Of a stretch of DNA of 11,596 bases, positions 11,473 to 11,596 are shown piece by piece. The notes under the pieces were generated by a model. It was given only the letters and a program-made list of their open reading frames with translations, was not told the DNA's origin and did not search any database. The position numbers and the translations under genes were made by a program. Position 1 is the stretch's first letter. Each line of letters opens with the position of its first letter. This DNA comes from Anaeromyxobacter sp. GTDB lineage: Bacteria; Myxococcota; Myxococcia; Myxococcales; Anaeromyxobacteraceae. Location of the stretch: positions 1-11,596 of the forward strand of contig JAHWYA010000016.1 in the NCBI GenBank assembly GCA_020028115.1, written 5' to 3'.

Positions 11473-11596
11473 CTACCCCTGCCGCCGCCGCGCCCCCGCC
11501 CGCCGGGCGGCGTCGGCGAGCACCTCGTACCGCTGGCAGCCGACGATCCGCGCCGCCCCGACGTCGAACGTCGGGATCCCGGTGACGCCCGCGGCG
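11473..11596 (-). CDS. DsbA/FrnE-family thioredoxin-fold protein, C-terminal fragment
   Basis: The last 40 codons of a gene entering from the right edge, ending in TAG. The peptide begins AAGVTGIPTFDVG and continues RIVGCQRYEVLADAARRAG. GVTGIPTF is the cis-proline loop seen near the C-terminus of DsbA-like proteins, including FrnE and 2-hydroxychromene-2-carboxylate isomerase, and the following IVG-Q--YEVL strand and helix fit the same family. The CXXC or replacement active site lies outside the window, so oxidoreductase versus isomerase or GST-kappa type cannot be decided. A Cys occupies the position where many relatives have Ala (GAQ to GCQ). Confidence 0.75.
   Translation of the reverse strand, partial: AAGVTGIPTFDVGAARIVGCQRYEVLADAARRAGARRRQG

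Overview
The window is very GC-rich, with G or C at nearly every third codon position. Gene style and neighbourhood suggest a high-GC bacterium of the Myxococcota (Anaeromyxobacter-like). That assignment is an inference from composition and protein flavour; there is no rRNA or marker gene here. I see no mobile element, CRISPR array, tRNA or rRNA, and the region reads as chromosomal.

Layout. Positions 1-75 (minus) hold the first 25 codons of a lipoprotein that runs off the left edge. Divergent from it is a 67-residue unknown protein (122-325, plus). Next comes the dominant feature, a 1563-residue multidomain protein (442-5133, plus): an N-terminal long-chain-type acyl-CoA synthetase (ANL superfamily), a long middle region with helical and degenerate kinase-like parts, and a C-terminal GNAT acyltransferase. 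One base after its stop begins a 376-residue homocitrate synthase of the LYS20/Thermus type (5135-6265), then an EamA-family membrane transporter (6291-7118). Facing these on the minus strand are, in transcription order, a PLP enzyme of the D-cysteine desulfhydrase/ACC deaminase family (9836-8826), a two-ACT-domain protein (8744-8355) and a patatin-like phospholipase (8302-7139). A secreted beta-propeller-like probable lipoprotein (10004-11461, plus) diverges from the PLP gene. It converges on the C-terminal 40 codons of a DsbA/FrnE-type thioredoxin-fold protein at the right edge (11473-11596, minus).

How the parts may work together. The synthetase-GNAT fusion and the homocitrate synthase look like one translationally coupled unit, possibly with the EamA protein as exporter. 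The fusion carries both a domain that should make acyl-CoA and a domain that should spend it on an amine, so an N-acylation system fed by homocitrate/2-aminoadipate chemistry is a reasonable but unproven hypothesis. The minus-strand genes are ordinary metabolic and lipid-handling functions.

Expression signals fall into two classes. Four genes (442, 6291, 8302 minus, 9836 minus) have an extended -10-like TGN-TANNNT or close relative only 6-10 bases before the start codon and no clear Shine-Dalgarno site, which suggests leaderless or near-leaderless mRNAs. Four others (122, 5135, 8744 minus, 10004) have clear Shine-Dalgarno sites.
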